From Rhodocista pekingensis (GTDB lineage Bacteria; Pseudomonadota; Alphaproteobacteria; Azospirillales; Azospirillaceae): DNA of 64,000 nucleotides. Under the pieces are notes generated by a model. The model saw only the letters and a list, made by a program, of their open reading frames with translations, had not been told where the DNA came from and did not search any database. The DNA is taken from the NCBI RefSeq assembly GCF_042665545.1, contig NZ_JBHTCM010000025.1, positions 1 through 64,000 of the forward strand. Direction: 5' to 3'. The position numbers were made by a program, and so were the translations under genes. Below, one piece after another: positions 20,288 to 28,266 of the stretch (the first letter of the stretch is position 1; every line of letters starts with the position of its first letter).

Positions 20288-21688
20288 ATGGAAGCGGCCC
20301 CGGCCCGCCCGGCGGGCGTCGGCGACAGCCTGAACCGGCAGCTCCTGCGCATGGGGGCGATGCTCCAGCTCGAACGCCGCGCCCGCCGCTGCGCGCGGGA
20401 AGAGCTGCCCTTCGTCATGGTGAACGAGACCAACGGCCTGCTGCCCTACCAGCAGGCGCTGCTCTGGCAGGGCGACGGCAGCGGCGGCGGGCGCATGGCC
20501 GCCGTCTCGGGCCTTGCCGTGTTCGACGCGACCGGCCCCTATCTGGCCTGGGCCGCGAAGGTCTGCCGCCATCTGCTGGCGAAGCCGTCGGCGGAGGGAG
20601 GCGACCGTCCCCGCGTGGTCCGGGCCGGCGACCTGCCGCCCGATCTGGTCGCCGCCTGGGCCGAGTGGCTGCCGGCGGAGGCGGTCTGGGCACCGCTGCC
20701 CGGCCCCGCCGCACAGACGCCGGACGGCCTGCGCCTGGGCGGGCTGCTGTTCGCCCGCGCCGAGCCGTGGAGCGAGGCCGACCTGCACCTGCTGGACTAT
20801 CTGGCCGACGCCTACGCCCATGCCTGGGTGGCGAAGGAGGCGAAGCTGGACGCCACCGCCTGGCTGCGCGGCCGCCGCCGGCTGCGGCGCGGCGCCGTGG
20901 TGGCCGCGGTGGCCGCGGCACTGGTCCTGCTGCTGCCGGTGCGCCAGTCCGCCCTGGCCCCGGCCGAGGTGGTGCCGCGGGCGCCGACCCTGGTGCGCTC
21001 CCCCCTGACCGGCGTGGTCGAGCGCATCCATGTCCAGCCGAACCAGCCGGTGGCCGCGGGCGACCTGCTGCTGACGCTGGACCCGACCGAGCTGACGACG
21101 AAGCTGAACGTGGCGGTGAAGGCGCGCGACGTGGCGCTGGCGGAATACACCCAGGCCGCCCAGCTTGCCGTCTTCGATCCCGAGGCGAAGGCCCGGCTGG
21201 CCGTGCTCGAAGCGCGGCTGGCGCAGCAGGAGCTGGAGGTCGGCTTCCTGCGCGACATGCTGGGCCGCGTGGCGATCCGCGCACCGGAAGCCGGCGTGGC
21301 CGTGTTCGACGATCCCAACGACTGGCTGGGCCGTCCGGTCAGCCAGGGCGAGCGGGTCATGCTGGTGGCCGATCCGGGCCGGGTGGAGCTGGAAATCCGC
21401 CTGTCCGCCGGCGATGCCGTCACCCTGCAACCGGGGGCGGCGGTGCAGTTCTTCCCGAACGTCGCGCCGGCGGCGCCGGACCGGGGCACCGTGAACTTCG
21501 TCGGCTATGCCGCCAGCCCCGGGCCGGACGGTGTCCTGTCCTACCGTCTGAAGGCGGATCTGGAGGCGGACGGGGATCTGCGCATCGGCCAGCGCGGCAC
21601 GGCCAAGGTGTTCGGCCCGCGGGCGCCGCTGATCCTGGCGCTGCTGCGCCGGCCGCTGGCGACGGTGCGGCAATGGCTGGCGATCTGA
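20288..21688 (+). CDS. GAF-like domain / TM / HlyD fusion protein
   Basis: Predicted 466 residues. The N-terminal ~195 residues are cytoplasmic and look like a GAF-type fold (FVMVNETNGLLPYQQALLW, then LFARAEPWSEADLHLLDYLADAYAHAW). A basic stretch and one transmembrane helix follow at ~200-222 (RRLRRGAVVAAVAAALVLLL). The periplasmic part is a membrane-fusion core: APTLVRSPLTGVVERIHV, a very short hairpin, then VAIRAPEAGVAVFDD and a beta-barrel. The GAF-like part could sense a ligand or bind a cytoplasmic partner and pass this to the periplasmic adaptor. It lies 17 bases after the preceding gene and one base before the next, within the same operon. The fusion is visible in one uninterrupted frame; the GAF assignment is by pattern and is less certain than the HlyD part. 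Confidence 0.78.
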   Translation: MEAAPARPAGVGDSLNRQLLRMGAMLQLERRARRCAREELPFVMVNETNGLLPYQQALLWQGDGSGGGRMAAVSGLAVFDATGPYLAWAAKVCRHLLAKPSAEGGDRPRVVRAGDLPPDLVAAWAEWLPAEAVWAPLPGPAAQTPDGLRLGGLLFARAEPWSEADLHLLDYLADAYAHAWVAKEAKLDATAWLRGRRRLRRGAVVAAVAAALVLLLPVRQSALAPAEVVPRAPTLVRSPLTGVVERIHVQPNQPVAAGDLLLTLDPTELTTKLNVAVKARDVALAEYTQAAQLAVFDPEAKARLAVLEARLAQQELEVGFLRDMLGRVAIRAPEAGVAVFDDPNDWLGRPVSQGERVMLVADPGRVELEIRLSAGDAVTLQPGAAVQFFPNVAPAAPDRGTVNFVGYAASPGPDGVLSYRLKADLEADGDLRIGQRGTAKVFGPRAPLILALLRRPLATVRQWLAI

Positions 21689-21689
21689 G

Positions 21690-23846
21690 ATGGCCGGCGC
21701 CCTGATCCTTCCGGCCGGTCTGGCGCCTGCCGCAGCGCCCACGCCGCTGCCGGCCCTGCGGCAGGACCTGGTGCTGCTGCCGGGACCGCCGAGCCGGCAC
21801 GGCGCCCCGACCTGGACGCTGCACGATCCGGCCGCGCACCGTTTCTACCGGATCGGCTGGCTGGAGTTCGAGGCGCTGAGCCGCTGGGACCTGGGCACGG
21901 CAGAGGCCGTGGCCGCCGCCATCGCCCGGGAGACGACCCTGCGCGCCGGGGCGGACGCGGTGAAGGCGGTGGCCCGCTTCGCCGAGATGAACGATCTGGT
22001 GCTGCGGACGGGGGCGGAGGCGACCGGGGCGCTGCTGCAACGGCGGCGCTCGGGCGTGCTCGACCCGGCCCGCTGGCTGCTGAAGAACTATCTGTTCCTG
22101 CGCCTGAAGCTGCTGAACCCCGACCGCCTGCTGGACCGGCTGCTGCCGGCGGTGGGCTGGGCCTTCACGCCGCGGCTGCCGCTGCTGGTCGCGGGGGCGG
22201 CCCTTCTGGGCCTGCTGCTGGTGCTGCGCCAGTGGGACCTGTTCGTCGCCGGGCTGGCCGACATGGCGACGCCGGGCGGGGCCCTGCTGGTCGCGGCTGC
22301 CATCGGCGTCAGCCATCTGCTGCACGAGTTCGGCCACGGACTGGCGGCCAAGCGGTTCGGCTGCCGCGTCCCCGGCATGGGGGTGGCCTTCCTGGTGATG
22401 TGGCCGGTGCTGTGGACCGACACGACCGAAGCCTGGAAGCTGTCCTCGCGCTGGCAGCGGCTGGCCGTGGCCGGCGGCGGCATCGTCGTCGAGCTGACCC
22501 TGGCCACCCTCGCCAGCATCGCCTGGGCACTGCTGCCGGACGGCCCCCTGCGCGCCGGCATGCATGTGCTGGCGGCGACCACCTGGATCACCACCCTGCT
22601 GATCAACCTGAACCCCTTCATGCGCTTCGACGGCTACTATCTGCTGTCGGACCTGATCGAGGTGCCGAACCTCCAGGACCGTTCCTTCGCGCTGGGCCGC
22701 TGGTGGCTGCGCGAGCGCCTGTTCGGGTTCGGCAATCCGCCGCCGGAGCCCCTGCCGCCCGCGACCCGGCGCCTGCTGGTCGGCTACGCGCTGGGCACCT
22801 GGACCTACCGCTTCTTCCTGTTCCTGGGCATCGCGGTCCTGGTCTACCACGTCTTCTTCAAGGCCCTGGGGCTGTTCCTGATGGTGGTCGAGGTCTGGTG
22901 GTTCGTCGCCCGTCCCATCCTGCGGGAGATCGGCGAATGGGCGAAGCTGCGCGGCAAGGTCAGGCTGAACGCCCCCACGGTGCGGACCGGCCTTGTGCTG
23001 GCCGGCGCCCTGCTGCTGCTGATCGTGCCCTGGGGCGGCCGCGTCGGCGCCCCGGCCGTGCTGCGGGCAGGAGAACAGGCGGTCGTCTTCACCACCGAGC
23101 CCGGCCGCGTGGCCGAGGTGAACGCGCAGAACGGCCGGACGGTGGCCACGGGCGAGCTGCTGTACCGGCTGGACTCGCCGGAGATCGCGTTCCGTCTGGC
23201 GCAGGACGGGGAGAAGCTGCGCGAACTGGAGGCGCGGCGGGCGGCCCAGGCGGTGGACCAGGAGCTGGCCCGCGACGGCCGCATCGCCGCCGAGGAGATG
23301 GGCGGGGTGGAGGCGCAACGCGCCGCCGACCTGGCCCGGCGGGACCGGCTGGAGATCCGGGCCCCCATCGCCGGAACCCTGACCGAGGTGCCGACCGCGC
23401 TGAAACCGGGAACCTGGCTGCCGTCGGGCGAGCCGGTGGGACTGGTGGTCGGCGCCGGCCCTGTCCTGGTCGAAGCCTATGTCCGGGAGGAGGACCTGCC
23501 GCGCCTGTCCATCGGCGCCACCGCCTCCTTCCAGCCGCGCGACCCCTGGGCCCCGCCCGTGGAGCTGCGGCTGGAAAGCGTGGACACCGCCTCCGTCCCG
23601 GCGCTGGAGCGGCCGGAACTGGCGTCGGTCAACGGCGGCCCGATCCCCGTTCATGCCGACCGCGACGGCCGGCTGCTGCCGCAGCGGTCGGTCTACCGCG
23701 TGCTGCTGCGCCCGGTGGAGCCGGAGGTGCGGACCGACCGCATCGTCGCCGGCCAGGTCGCCATCGCCGGCGAGCGGGAGAGCATCGCCCTGCGCCTGCT
23801 GCGCCACGCCCTGGCCGTCATCGTGCGGGAGAGCGGCTGGTCCTGA
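21690..23846 (+). CDS. PqqD-like / M50 site-2 protease / HlyD fusion protein
   Basis: Predicted 718 residues. The N-terminal ~110 residues resemble a PqqD-like winged-helix domain (FYRIGWLEFEALSRWDLGTAEAV). Next is a polytopic M50 metalloprotease core with the zinc motif HEFGH at residues 212-216 and the second motif NPFMRFDGYY at ~308-317, whose Asp314 would be the third zinc ligand. Both catalytic motifs are intact. The C-terminal third (from ~455) is a periplasmic membrane-fusion domain with two lipoyl halves (VVFTTEPGRVAEVNAQNG and LEIRAPIAGTLTEV). The protein would sit in the inner membrane and could process or hand over a substrate while contacting the TolC-type channel. It is the last gene of the five-gene operon. 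No ABC transporter is encoded here, so this protein or an unlinked ATPase must supply the inner-membrane step. Confidence 0.82.
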   Translation: MAGALILPAGLAPAAAPTPLPALRQDLVLLPGPPSRHGAPTWTLHDPAAHRFYRIGWLEFEALSRWDLGTAEAVAAAIARETTLRAGADAVKAVARFAEMNDLVLRTGAEATGALLQRRRSGVLDPARWLLKNYLFLRLKLLNPDRLLDRLLPAVGWAFTPRLPLLVAGAALLGLLLVLRQWDLFVAGLADMATPGGALLVAAAIGVSHLLHEFGHGLAAKRFGCRVPGMGVAFLVMWPVLWTDTTEAWKLSSRWQRLAVAGGGIVVELTLATLASIAWALLPDGPLRAGMHVLAATTWITTLLINLNPFMRFDGYYLLSDLIEVPNLQDRSFALGRWWLRERLFGFGNPPPEPLPPATRRLLVGYALGTWTYRFFLFLGIAVLVYHVFFKALGLFLMVVEVWWFVARPILREIGEWAKLRGKVRLNAPTVRTGLVLAGALLLLIVPWGGRVGAPAVLRAGEQAVVFTTEPGRVAEVNAQNGRTVATGELLYRLDSPEIAFRLAQDGEKLRELEARRAAQAVDQELARDGRIAAEEMGGVEAQRAADLARRDRLEIRAPIAGTLTEVPTALKPGTWLPSGEPVGLVVGAGPVLVEAYVREEDLPRLSIGATASFQPRDPWAPPVELRLESVDTASVPALERPELASVNGGPIPVHADRDGRLLPQRSVYRVLLRPVEPEVRTDRIVAGQVAIAGERESIALRLLRHALAVIVRESGWS

Positions 23847-23870
23847 GCCGCCGGCAGCCCTCTTGCAGCC

Positions 23871-24398
23871 CTACTGTGGCAGGCCGGCGGGCTGGCCGGG
23901 GGCGCCGGGGCGCCGCTCCGTCAGCCAGGGGACGGCGACGCCCAGGTTCCAGTCCGCCTGTTCGGCGAAGGACAGCAGGACCTGGAGGATCTGGTGCATC
24001 TCCGCGGCGCTGCTGGAGATGCTGGCCAGTCCGCCCTCTTCCGAGAACAGCTCCAGGGTGAAGCCGCCGCCGCGCACATGCACGTCCACCCGGGTGACCA
24101 GTGCGGACGCCGCTCCGGTGCGGGCGGCGGCATCGACCGTCCACGGGCTTTCGCTCCGCACCGCCTGGGCCACCGCCCCCTGGTGGGTCATGCGCACGAC
24201 CTCGTCGCGCAGATCCGCCGGGGCGCGCTGCGCCGGCCGGTTCACCCGCTCCAGCGCCCCCGCCAGGGTGGCGGCCAGCCGGTGCGTCATCCGCCGGGTC
24301 ATGGACACGACCCGCGGCGGTTCCGCCGGGCCGAGCAGCAGGAACAGGCGGTCCTCACGCGGGTCGTACTGGAAGGTCACTGTCGCCTGATCGGCCAT
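23871..24398 (-). CDS. Hypothetical protein
   Basis: Predicted 175 residues from the ATG at 24398 (MADQATVTFQYDPREDRLFLLLG). The frame stays open further upstream to 24542, but that extension is poor and would run across the toxin-antitoxin operators. It is soluble and mixed alpha/beta, with no signal peptide or TM segment. The middle is helical (RRMTHRLAATLAGALERVN) and the C-terminal half has beta strands (TRVDVHVRGGGFTLELFSEEGG) before a final helix. I recognise no family. It converges with the export operon, with only 24 bases between the stops, and diverges from the toxin-antitoxin pair. Confidence 0.6.
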   Translation of the reverse strand: MADQATVTFQYDPREDRLFLLLGPAEPPRVVSMTRRMTHRLAATLAGALERVNRPAQRAPADLRDEVVRMTHQGAVAQAVRSESPWTVDAAARTGAASALVTRVDVHVRGGGFTLELFSEEGGLASISSSAAEMHQILQVLLSFAEQADWNLGVAVPWLTERRPGAPGQPAGLPQ

Positions 24399-24505
24399 CC
24401 GCGAAGGGTCCCCGGTCCGTCGCCCCCGAGGGGGCATGCCATGCGCATGATTAGCGGATTCGGAGCATTCGCAATACCCCTGACGCGAAACTGTCGCCCC
24501 CGTCC

Positions 24506-24547
24506 GTTCCTTATGGAACCTTGGTCCCCTTGTGTTCCACAAGGAAC
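24506..24547. promoter_or_regulatory. Paired palindromic operators upstream of the RES toxin-antitoxin genes
   Basis: Two copies of GTTCC-N4-GGAAC, at 24506-24519 (GTTCCTTATGGAAC) and 24534-24547 (GTTCCACAAGGAAC), lie 28 bases apart centre to centre. The second also sits inside the longer palindrome CCTTGTG-TTC-CACAAGG (24528-24544). They end 28 bases before the antitoxin ATG. Autoregulation by the antitoxin or the complex at such sites is usual for this family; the binding itself is inferred. Confidence 0.6.
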
Positions 24548-24575
24548 GCCCCTAGTCTCAAGGTGGGAGGTGAGC

Positions 24576-24965
24576 ATGTCCGACAGGCACGTTTCCGGTG
24601 AGGCTCAGGTCTCCGACGGCGCCCTGGTGACCAGGGCGGTCCTGCGGGCCGCGGACCGGCTGGGCCTGACCCGGGCGGAACTGGCGAAGGTGCTGGGGAT
24701 CGGAACGGCATCGGTGTCGCGCATGGCCGCCGGCCGCCAGGAACTGGACCCCGGCGGTCAGGCCAAAGCCTATGAGATCGCGCTGCACCTGATCCGGCTC
24801 TACCGCTCCCTGGACGCCCTGGCCGGGGAGGAACCGGGCTATGCGGCCTGGTGGCTGCGCCAGCCGAACCGCTGGCTGGGCGAGGTGCCGGCCGACGCCA
24901 TCCGGAGCGTGCGCGGCCTGATCGCCACGGTGGACCATCTGGACGCCTTCCGTGCCCGCGTCTGA
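24576..24965 (+). CDS. Xre-MbcA-ParS-type antitoxin (DUF2384)
   Basis: Predicted 129 residues. The ATG at 24576 follows a good ribosome site (GGGAGG, six bases before the start). The N-terminal half has an Xre-like helix-turn-helix (RAELAKVLGIGTASVSRMAAG, residues ~30-50), and the C-terminal half has the MbcA/ParS toxin-binding region (YRSLDALAGEEPGYAAWWLRQPNRWLGEVPADAI). In this family the antitoxin binds the RES-domain NAD-degrading toxin and represses its own operon. The toxin gene overlaps its end by 14 bases. The two palindromes just upstream fit autorepression. Confidence 0.85.
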   Translation: MSDRHVSGEAQVSDGALVTRAVLRAADRLGLTRAELAKVLGIGTASVSRMAAGRQELDPGGQAKAYEIALHLIRLYRSLDALAGEEPGYAAWWLRQPNRWLGEVPADAIRSVRGLIATVDHLDAFRARV

Positions 24966-25725
24966 GGGACGCGCATCCAGGCTGGCGGCCCTGGCCCGTG
25001 CCTATGCCGGCCGCGTCTGGCGCTCCGTCGAGTTGCAGAGCCGCATAGCGACCATGGGGCTGGTGGACAGCCTGGCCGAGCAGGACCGCCTGGAGGCGTT
25101 GCTGGACGGGGCAAAGCCGCGCTACCGGCCGGGAACCGAGGGGCTGCATTACCTGCTGAAGACGCCGTTCCGTTACAAGCCCTTCGACCGCTGGGGCTCC
25201 CGCTTCTCGCGCCCGCACGGCCATGGCCTGTTCTATGCGGCGGAGGCGCGGCGCACGGCCCTGGCCGAGACGACCTTCTACCGCCTGCTCTTCCTGGCCG
25301 GGCCGGAGGAACCCCGCCTGCCGGCCACGAAGGTCACCTACACGCTGTTCACCGTGGATGTCGCCGCCCCGCAGGCGATCGACCTGACGCTGCCGCCCCT
25401 CGCCGCGGACGCGGACCGCTGGACCGACCTCACGGAGCTGACGCACACGCAGTCGCTGGGCGAGGCGGCCCGGGAGGCGGGGCTCGATGCCATCCGCTAC
25501 CGTTCGGTCCGTGACCCCGACGGCGGGGCGGCGCTGGCGTTGCTGACGCCGTGTTTCGCCTCGGGCATCGGTGCACAGGAGACATGGCATCTGTCGCTGC
25601 TTCCCGCGGAGGCCGCCCTCTACCGCGACGGTGGGGGTGGCGGCGAGGTCTTCGCCTACGCCTGGTTCCTGCGCGATCCCCGGCTGGCCCCCCTCGCCCC
25701 CCTGCTCGAACGGGCTGTTCCCTGA
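24952..25725 (+). CDS. RES-domain toxin (NAD+ phosphorylase/glycohydrolase family)
   Basis: Predicted 257 residues, beginning with a GTG that overlaps the antitoxin's last codons. The three residues that name the RES domain are recognisable: Arg in GRVWRSVEL, Glu in ALAETTFYR, and Ser in IRYRSVRDPDG. Conserved surroundings (YRPGTEGLHYLL, HGLFYAAEARRTALAE) also fit. Characterised members (MbcT, Res) deplete NAD+ and stop growth until the antitoxin neutralises them. The ORF is intact with all three signature residues, so the toxin is probably active. It is somewhat longer than the shortest RES toxins because of a C-terminal extension. Confidence 0.85.
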   Translation: MPASEGRASRLAALARAYAGRVWRSVELQSRIATMGLVDSLAEQDRLEALLDGAKPRYRPGTEGLHYLLKTPFRYKPFDRWGSRFSRPHGHGLFYAAEARRTALAETTFYRLLFLAGPEEPRLPATKVTYTLFTVDVAAPQAIDLTLPPLAADADRWTDLTELTHTQSLGEAAREAGLDAIRYRSVRDPDGGAALALLTPCFASGIGAQETWHLSLLPAEAALYRDGGGGGEVFAYAWFLRDPRLAPLAPLLERAVP

Positions 25726-25901
25726 TCCCGCGCACGGCCGGGCTGCCCCGTCCGGGCCGCGGCCCGTCGGTCCCGTGCCTCCCCGGGGCGGGGGTGATCT
25801 CCCGGTCCGGGTAAGGCCATCGCCCCGCGCGCCACGCCGGGAGCGCGCGCGTTCCCGATACGCGGTCCCCGGAGCGGGGCCGCGCGGAGAACGGGGATGC
25901 G

Positions 25902-26396
25902 ATGGTCCGGAGAGCCTGGATGGCGGCCGCCCTGGCGCTGTTGCTGGCGAGCGCCGCGCCGACCCTGGCGGAAGACGGCGCCGGGGAGGCGCATCGGGTG
26001 CCGCCCGCGATCGTGGCGCCGCTGCTGGACTGGGTCGGCCGGCACACGGGGCAGCCGGGCCTGGTGCCGCCCGTCATCATCGCCAGCCGGCAGGCGCTGC
26101 GGCGGCTGGACCGGACGGCACAGCTCGCCGGCACGGATGAGCGCCTCCGCGCCGCCTACGTTCCCGGCGTGGTGATCCTGGATTCCGACACCTGGTCCCC
26201 CGCCGACCCGGTGGAGCTGAGCTATCTGGTCCACGAGCTGGTCCACCATGCCCAGCAGCTCGCCGGGCGGGGCGGGGAGTGTCGCGGACGGCGGGAGGAG
26301 GAGGCGTACCGGCTTCAGAATCTGTGGCTGGCGGAACAGGGACTGCCGCCCGAGCACGATCCGGCCTGGATCGCCCGGGCGGCCGACCTCTGCTGA
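25902..26396 (+). CDS. Secreted DUF6647-like protein with HExxH motif
   Basis: Predicted 164 residues with a Sec signal peptide (MVRRAWMAAALALLLASAAPTLAE). The mature part ends in a zincin-like segment: LSYLVHELVHHAQQLAG, with His-Glu-x-x-His at about residues 111-115, followed by REEEAYRLQ, which supplies a possible third zinc ligand (gluzincin style). It is small and periplasmic, so it may be a minimal metallopeptidase or a metal-binding protein; no substrate can be inferred. It converges on the beta-CASP gene with 22 bases between the stops. A preceding 176-base gap shows no feature beyond GC-rich DNA. Confidence 0.7.
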   Translation: MVRRAWMAAALALLLASAAPTLAEDGAGEAHRVPPAIVAPLLDWVGRHTGQPGLVPPVIIASRQALRRLDRTAQLAGTDERLRAAYVPGVVILDSDTWSPADPVELSYLVHELVHHAQQLAGRGGECRGRREEEAYRLQNLWLAEQGLPPEHDPAWIARAADLC

Positions 26397-26418
26397 TACG
26401 GCTGGCGCGGGGCCCGCG

Positions 26419-28077
26419 CTACGCCGTCTCCAGCCCCAGCGCCGCCCGCACCCGGTGCAGCAGGTCCGCACGGGTGGGATCGTCCGGAGCTGTCTGCAAC
26501 CGCTGGGACAGGGCGAGAATCGTCTCGGCGTAGGTATTGTGCCAGTCGCGCTCCGGCAGGTGACCGCCGGGCAGGCGTTCGGCGACCATCTCGACCGGCG
26601 GTTCACCGCTGCCGGTGAGCACGATGCGCTCGTCCAGGGCCGGGGTCAGGATGCGCGCCCCGTCGATGCCGGTCCCGGCCAGCCTGTCGCGCAGGGCGAG
26701 CCGCTGAGATTCCTCGCCATGGGTGAGGATGACACCACGGGAGACGGGCATCCGCTCCCGCGTCCAGTTGAGCAGCGCCGTCTGGTCGGCATGGCCGGAA
26801 TAGACGTCCAGCGTCCGGATGCGGGCATGGACCTGCACCTCTTCGCCATGGATGCGGACGGTCTTCGCCCCTTCCTGGAGGACGCGGCCCAGGGTGCCGG
26901 GCGCCTGATAGCCGACGAACAGCACGGTCGAGGTGCGGCGCCAGAGATTCTGCTTCAGGTGGTGGCGGATGCGCCCGGCATCGCACATGCCGCTGGCCGC
27001 CATGATGATGGCGCCGCCGGCCAGACGGTTCAGCCGTTTGCTGCCCTCCGTCGATTCCACCAGATGCAGGTTGCCGCGCCGGAACGGCGGCGGTGTCCCC
27101 GGCTGGTTGACATGCGGCAGGTACTTCTCGAAGACCCCGGTGATGCGGACCGCCAGCGGGCTGTCGAGATAGACCTCCGTCACCGGCAGGGCGCCGCTGT
27201 CGAACAGCCGGTCCAGGTCGTAGAGCAGTTCCTGGGTGCGTTCCACGGCGAAGGCGGGGATCACCAGATTGCCGCCCAGGGCGAGCGCCGACCGCACCTC
27301 CTCCGCCAGCATGGCCTGACGGGTCGCCTCGTCCACGTCGGGGCGCTGACGGCCGCCGTAGGTGGACTCGACCACCAGCCAGTCCATCTTCTCCGGTCCG
27401 TCCGGACCGTCGTGGAAGGGTTTCTTGTCCGGTCCCAGGTCGCCGGAGAAGAGGATGCGGGTGGTGCGGCCCGCCTCCGTCAGTTCCACCTCGATGGAGG
27501 CGGAACCGAGCAGGTGTCCGGCATCCCAGAAGCGGGCGCGGGCGCCGGGCTGCACCTCGATCCACTTGCCGTAATCGACGCCGTGCAGCCGGTCCAGGCT
27601 GGCCTCGGCATCCTCCCGCGTGTAGATCGGCTCCACCTCGCCGCGGCCACGCAGGCGGTTCCGCAGGTTCAGCCGCCGCACGTCCTGCTCCTGGATGAAG
27701 CCGCTGTCCGGCAGCATGTAGGCCAGCAGGTCGGCGGTCGCCCGGGTGCAGTGGACGCGGCCGGTGAACCCCGCCTTGACCAGCTTCGGGATCAGGCCGG
27801 AATGGTCGATGTGTGCGTGCGTCAGCAGCATCGTGCCGATGCGGGCGGGGTCGAACGGAAAGGGCCGCCAGTTCAGCTCCCGCACCGTCTTCGACCCCTG
27901 GAACATGCCGCAGTCGACGAGGAAGCTTCCGCCGCCGTGCTCGACCAGGAAGCAGGAGCCGGTGACGCCACCGGCCGCCCCGTGGAAGGTGATGCTCGGC
28001 TCGCCCGGCACCCGCCGGGGCTTCGCCGAGGGGACCGGGGCCGAAGCCGGCCCGGCCTTCTCCGCTCGTTCTCTCAT
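26419..28077 (-). CDS. Metallo-beta-lactamase fold beta-CASP nuclease family protein
   Basis: Predicted 552 residues from the ATG at 28077; a TTG at 28113 would add 12 residues. The N-terminal part has the MBL metal motif LLTHAHIDHSG (HxHxDH) and GSASIEVELTEAG. The middle is a beta-CASP domain (VVESTYGGR, GNLVIPAFAVERTQELLYDL, VYLDSPLAVRITGVFEKYL, GMCDAGRIRHHLK) and the C-terminal part has the RNA-metabolising domain ending with HGEESQRLALRDRL. This is the YsnO/CPSF-like exonuclease family that acts on RNA, or less often on DNA, in the cytoplasm. The metal ligands appear intact. The gene stands alone on the minus strand, divergent from the fecI gene. Confidence 0.88.
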   Translation of the reverse strand: MRERAEKAGPASAPVPSAKPRRVPGEPSITFHGAAGGVTGSCFLVEHGGGSFLVDCGMFQGSKTVRELNWRPFPFDPARIGTMLLTHAHIDHSGLIPKLVKAGFTGRVHCTRATADLLAYMLPDSGFIQEQDVRRLNLRNRLRGRGEVEPIYTREDAEASLDRLHGVDYGKWIEVQPGARARFWDAGHLLGSASIEVELTEAGRTTRILFSGDLGPDKKPFHDGPDGPEKMDWLVVESTYGGRQRPDVDEATRQAMLAEEVRSALALGGNLVIPAFAVERTQELLYDLDRLFDSGALPVTEVYLDSPLAVRITGVFEKYLPHVNQPGTPPPFRRGNLHLVESTEGSKRLNRLAGGAIIMAASGMCDAGRIRHHLKQNLWRRTSTVLFVGYQAPGTLGRVLQEGAKTVRIHGEEVQVHARIRTLDVYSGHADQTALLNWTRERMPVSRGVILTHGEESQRLALRDRLAGTGIDGARILTPALDERIVLTGSGEPPVEMVAERLPGGHLPERDWHNTYAETILALSQRLQTAPDDPTRADLLHRVRAALGLETA

Positions 28078-28201
28078 GGTGCCATGCTGGTCCCGGCGGG
28101 CCGGCGGCGCCAAGCGGTCAAATTGGCGCTACGGGGGAGTCAGGTTTGCATCGGGTGCAGGACGGGTCGGGTCGGCCGATCTTCCGGTACAGAGCCATCT
28201 T

Positions 28202-28220
28202 GATAATGCCTCGCATTTGC
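28202..28220. promoter_or_regulatory. Candidate Fur-type iron box upstream of fecI
   Basis: GATAATGCCTCGCATTTGC matches 12 of 19 positions of the classical Fur box and includes the inverted repeat AATGC-CTC-GCATT (28205-28217). It lies 47 bases before the sigma-factor start and is followed by iron-uptake genes. In alphaproteobacteria iron control often uses RirA or Irr instead, so the bound regulator is uncertain. Confidence 0.4.
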
Positions 28221-28266
28221 GCTAGGCGAGGGCCGGGAGTCCAGCGGGGCCGGGAAGGGGGGACCG

